Origin: Paracoccus aestuarii
GTDB lineage: Bacteria; Pseudomonadota; Alphaproteobacteria; Rhodobacterales; Rhodobacteraceae
DNA length: 64,000 nucleotides
Assembly (NCBI RefSeq): GCF_028553885.1
Contig: NZ_CP067169.1
Span: 1,321,501 to 1,385,500 of the forward strand
Reading direction: 5' to 3'
Position numbers and translations under genes: made by a program. A model generated the notes under the pieces. It did not search any database and had not been told where the DNA came from. It saw only the letters and a program-made list of their open reading frames with translations. Of this stretch, positions 61,643 to 64,000 are shown piece by piece. Positions within the stretch are counted from its first letter, which is position 1; each line of letters opens with the position of its first letter.

Positions 61643-62580
61643 CCGTCCTTGGCGGGCTGCCAGCGGGGGCGGGGCACGTCGCCCTGACCCGCGGGCCAGC
61701 CCTCGCGCTGCAGACGGCGGTCGCCGTCGGTGACCTTGGTCTGGTCGTGCCACAGCTGGACCTGGGTCGGATAGGGCATGTCGATCCCCGCCCGGTCCAG
61801 CGCCTTGTAGACGGCGACGATGACCCTGCCTTGGGTCCGGATCACGTCGATGCGTTCGGGCTTGGTCCACCAGCGCAGGCGGATGGTGTTCTGATAGGCG
61901 TCGATGCCCACCGGGATCGCCTCGGGGGCGGGATCGGACAGCACGCCCTCGCATTGGCGGGCGGCCTCGACCATCAGCTCCATCGCCTTGTCCCAGTCAT
62001 CGTTGCAGCCGATGCCGATGTCATATTCCGACCGGCGCAGATCGAAGGCGGTGTTGACGGTCAGCGTGCCGGTATAGATCTGCGCATTGGGAATGATCAC
62101 CCGCCGCCCGTCATAGGTCTTGATGAAGGTCGCGCGGGTCTCGATATCCTCGACTGTGCCCTCGAACCCGTTCACGACGATCTGGTCGCCGACGCGGAAG
62201 GGCTGGCGCAGCAGGATCAGCACCCCCGACAGCAGGTTCTGCAGGATGTCCTTGAAGGTAAATCCGATCGCCACCGACCCGATCCCCAGCCCCGACAGCA
62301 GGTCCCCCGGCCGCAGCGAGGGCAGCACGATCGTTGCCGCCAGCAGGAAGGCCATGATCATGATCGACCAGCGCAGCAGCGCCGCACCCACATTGGCCAA
62401 AGTGGGCCGGCCATGCCGCGCCAAGGTGCGGCTGACGCCATAGCTGACCGCCCGCGCGACCAGATAGAAGACCAGCAGGATCACCGCCGCGCTGACCAGG
62501 TTCGGCACCAGCCGGATCAGCCCCTCGATCCAGGTCTCCACCTTGTCGATGATGGTGCCGGCATCGGTGTCGATGCCCAT
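61639..62580 (-). CDS. Small-conductance mechanosensitive channel (MscS family)
   Basis: The 313-residue protein has three membrane helices. The pore-lining third helix contains GLGIGSVAIGFTFKDILQNL, followed by the beta domain start RQPFRVGDQIVVNGFEGTVEDI and RRVIIPNAQIYTGTLTV. The C-terminal domain keeps the alpha/beta fold of MscS. It opens under membrane tension to release solutes in hypo-osmotic shock. It is convergent with the DUF3047-like gene, and their stops overlap by four bases. Confidence 0.92.
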   Translation of the reverse strand: MGIDTDAGTIIDKVETWIEGLIRLVPNLVSAAVILLVFYLVARAVSYGVSRTLARHGRPTLANVGAALLRWSIMIMAFLLAATIVLPSLRPGDLLSGLGIGSVAIGFTFKDILQNLLSGVLILLRQPFRVGDQIVVNGFEGTVEDIETRATFIKTYDGRRVIIPNAQIYTGTLTVNTAFDLRRSEYDIGIGCNDDWDKAMELMVEAARQCEGVLSDPAPEAIPVGIDAYQNTIRLRWWTKPERIDVIRTQGRVIVAVYKALDRAGIDMPYPTQVQLWHDQTKVTDGDRRLQREGWPAGQGDVPRPRWQPAKDG

Positions 62581-62616
62581 GGCAACGGTCCTTTTCCGAC
62601 GGGATTCCAGCGGGGA

Positions 62617-63747
62617 TCAGACGCCCGCCAGAACCGTCGGAAACAGCACGGAAACCCTGAATCCCTCAAGATCGGGCTGAACGTCGATCCGGACGGAAAG
62701 TTCAGTCGCCAGGACCTCGGCTACCTGCATCCCCAGCCCCGTCGAATCCGGCAGCGCGGTCCCGGCCATGCCCATGCCGTCATCGGCGCAGACCAGCCGC
62801 GCCTGCCCCGATGCGGGATCGTCCTGCAGCGTGACGCGCACCCGACCCGGCCTGCCGTCGCGGAAACCGTGCTTGAAGGCGTTGGAGACCAGCTCGCTGG
62901 TCAGGGTCGCCAAGGCCACCGCGGTGGCGGGCGGCACCTCGATCGGGTCGCCCGTCACCTCCACCACCCCGGCGGGGGCGTTGCGTGCCAGCGAATGGCC
63001 GATCTTGGCCAGATAGGAGGCCAGCTCGACCTCGGTCTCGTCCGATCGGCGATAGAGCTGTTCATGGACATGGGTCATCGCGTCGATGCGCGACTGCACC
63101 ACCGCCAGCAGGTCGCGCGATTCCGCGCTGACCGCCCGCCGCCCCGAGATCCGCACGAAGGAGGACAGCATCTGCAGCGAATTCTTGACGCGGTGATCGA
63201 CCTCCTGCCGCAGGATCCTGGACTGTCGCAGCGCCTTGCGCAGCTCCAGCTGGGCCATGACCTGCCGGGCGAGGACCTGCAGCCCTTCGCGCTGCAGATC
63301 GGTCAGCCGCCGCGGCTGGCGGTCCAGCACGCAGAGCGTCCCCAGAGGCAGGCCGTCCTGCGTCTTCAGCAGCGCCCCCGCATAGAAGCGCAGCCCCGGA
63401 TCGTCGGTGCAGAGCGGATTGTCGGACATGCGCGGATCCTGCCGGGTGTCGGGGATCTCCAGATATTCCTGTTCCAGGATGGCATGGGCGCAGATCGAGG
63501 TCTCGATCGGCGTCTCGCGCAGGCCGAGGGCGGTCTCGGCCTTGAACCATTGCCGTTCCGCATCCAGCAGATTCACCACCGAGATCGCCGTCCCGCAGAG
63601 ACGCGCGGCGAAATTCACGATGTCGTCGAATTCCGGCTCGCGCTCGGTATCCAGAATCTCGAAGGACCGCAGCGCCCTGATGCGCCGTTCCTGATCCGGG
63701 TGTCGGTCTGCGCGTGGCACGATGGGCTTATCGGAAAAACTCCGCAC
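62617..63747 (-). CDS. GAF-domain sensor histidine kinase (HisKA_2/HWE type)
   Basis: The 376-residue soluble kinase has a GAF domain at about residues 25-165, with ETSICAHAILEQEYLEIPD, FYAGALLKTQDGLPLGTLCV and VLDRQPRRL. A HisKA_2 phospho-acceptor follows (His near residue 186 in EVDHRVKNSLQML), and an HWE-like ATP-binding domain carries LVSNAFKHGF and ADDGMGM. The GTG at 63747 is taken as the start, but its ribosome site (GAGG) is too close, so the true start may differ by a few codons. No response regulator is adjacent. It resembles blue-light or redox-responsive GAF kinases only in general form. Confidence 0.83.
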   Translation of the reverse strand: MRSFSDKPIVPRADRHPDQERRIRALRSFEILDTEREPEFDDIVNFAARLCGTAISVVNLLDAERQWFKAETALGLRETPIETSICAHAILEQEYLEIPDTRQDPRMSDNPLCTDDPGLRFYAGALLKTQDGLPLGTLCVLDRQPRRLTDLQREGLQVLARQVMAQLELRKALRQSRILRQEVDHRVKNSLQMLSSFVRISGRRAVSAESRDLLAVVQSRIDAMTHVHEQLYRRSDETEVELASYLAKIGHSLARNAPAGVVEVTGDPIEVPPATAVALATLTSELVSNAFKHGFRDGRPGRVRVTLQDDPASGQARLVCADDGMGMAGTALPDSTGLGMQVAEVLATELSVRIDVQPDLEGFRVSVLFPTVLAGV

Positions 63748-63838
63748 CTCTATGCACCATCGCCTCGGCGGTCGGAACTAAAGATTTGATAGGACGTGAA
63801 CATTTGCGTGACATGCAAGATGGCGCATGCGACTTGCG

Positions 63839-64000
63839 TCACCGCCCGGGGCTGTTGCCGCCGGGTGCCGGCCTGCGTCGTCCGGCCCCCCAAAGCGCCA
63901 GCGCCACACCCCCCAGAATGCCGACCGAACAGATGACCAGCCGCCAACCGATCGGTTCGGCAATGAACAGAACCCCTCCCAAGGCGGCGATGGCAGGAAC
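63839..64000 (-). CDS. EamA/DMT-family transporter, C-terminal part
   Basis: The last 53 codons of a gene running off the right edge read VPAIAALGGVLFIAEPIGWR and LVICSVGILGGVALALWG, then a basic tail RRRPAPGGNSPGR. This is the final two-helix segment of EamA drug/metabolite transporters, with the LFIAEPI element before the last helix. Only the family can be given; the substrate is unknown. The gap to the sensor kinase (63748-63838) shows no promoter I trust. Confidence 0.75.
   Translation of the reverse strand, partial: VPAIAALGGVLFIAEPIGWRLVICSVGILGGVALALWGAGRRRPAPGGNSPGR

Noticed and set aside
63748..63838. A GGAAC box at 63773 as an EcfG general-stress promoter
   Set aside because: It lies on the plus strand, where no gene starts, and the second box at 16-17 nt does not match CGTT.

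Overview
The window is high-GC chromosomal DNA from an alphaproteobacterium. Gene families and content (BdhA, GapR, an LdtR-like MarR regulator, ThyX together with Tdk, a YeeE/YedE pair with an SqrR/BigR-type operator, SdhE, many ABC importers) point to the Rhodobacterales, most like Paracoccus and relatives. This is an inference from gene content, not a database result. Genes are packed tightly, with many 4-bp ATGA or GTGA stop/start overlaps.

Layout. 1-5.9 kb: a YejA-like solute-binding protein running off the left edge, a probable small RNA or leader with its own promoter and terminator, bdhA, a 25-residue membrane peptide, a host-attachment-family protein, an aspartate aminotransferase, a small XRE regulator overlapping sdhE, an LdtR-like regulator and gloA. 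6-8 kb: thyX and a VOC/FAH pair. 8-12.4 kb: a four-gene overlapping cluster (CDP-alcohol phosphotransferase, sulfatase-fold membrane enzyme, LPG-synthase-type membrane protein, GT4 glycosyltransferase) that looks like an uncharacterised surface lipid or glycan pathway. 12.4-19 kb: cytochrome b561, then a three-gene signalling operon (triple-receiver hybrid kinase, CheR, REC-PAS-HWE kinase-REC). 19.2-21.7 kb: metNIQ behind a possible SAM-II-like hairpin. 21.7-29 kb: a minus-strand thiamin operon (thiD-thiO-thiS-thiG-thiE-thiF-thiY-tenA-thiZ-thiX) under a TPP riboswitch. The riboswitch runs directly into thiD, whose first codons are missing.

29-37.5 kb: a DbpA-type helicase and a polyamine-type ABC operon with two tandem binding proteins and a hemerythrin-domain gene. 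37.6-43.7 kb: a housekeeping block on the minus strand (AEC transporter, metallo-hydrolase, tatD, holB, tmk, D-Ala-D-Ala carboxypeptidase, tdk). 43.8-48.3 kb: an RhlE-type helicase, dtd, a YeeE/YedE pair with a sulfide-type operator, gapR and a sulfotransferase-like gene. 48.4-50.2 kb: a fused iron-type ABC permease whose stop lies inside a tRNA-Thr(UGU) gene.

50.4-52.4 kb is the only clearly accessory segment: an IS3-family remnant abutted by a second, decayed IS3-family element that also cuts off an unknown gene. 52.6-60.8 kb: a xylose/xyloside operon (LacI regulator, binding protein, two permeases, GH43 xylosidase, ATPase, xylA). Both of its promoters carry matching palindromic operators over the -10 box; no xylB is present and the IS debris begins just beyond xylA. 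60.9-64 kb: a DUF3047-like protein, an MscS channel, a GAF/HWE-type sensor kinase and the 3' end of an EamA transporter.

No CRISPR array, rRNA, phage module or recognisable defence system was seen.
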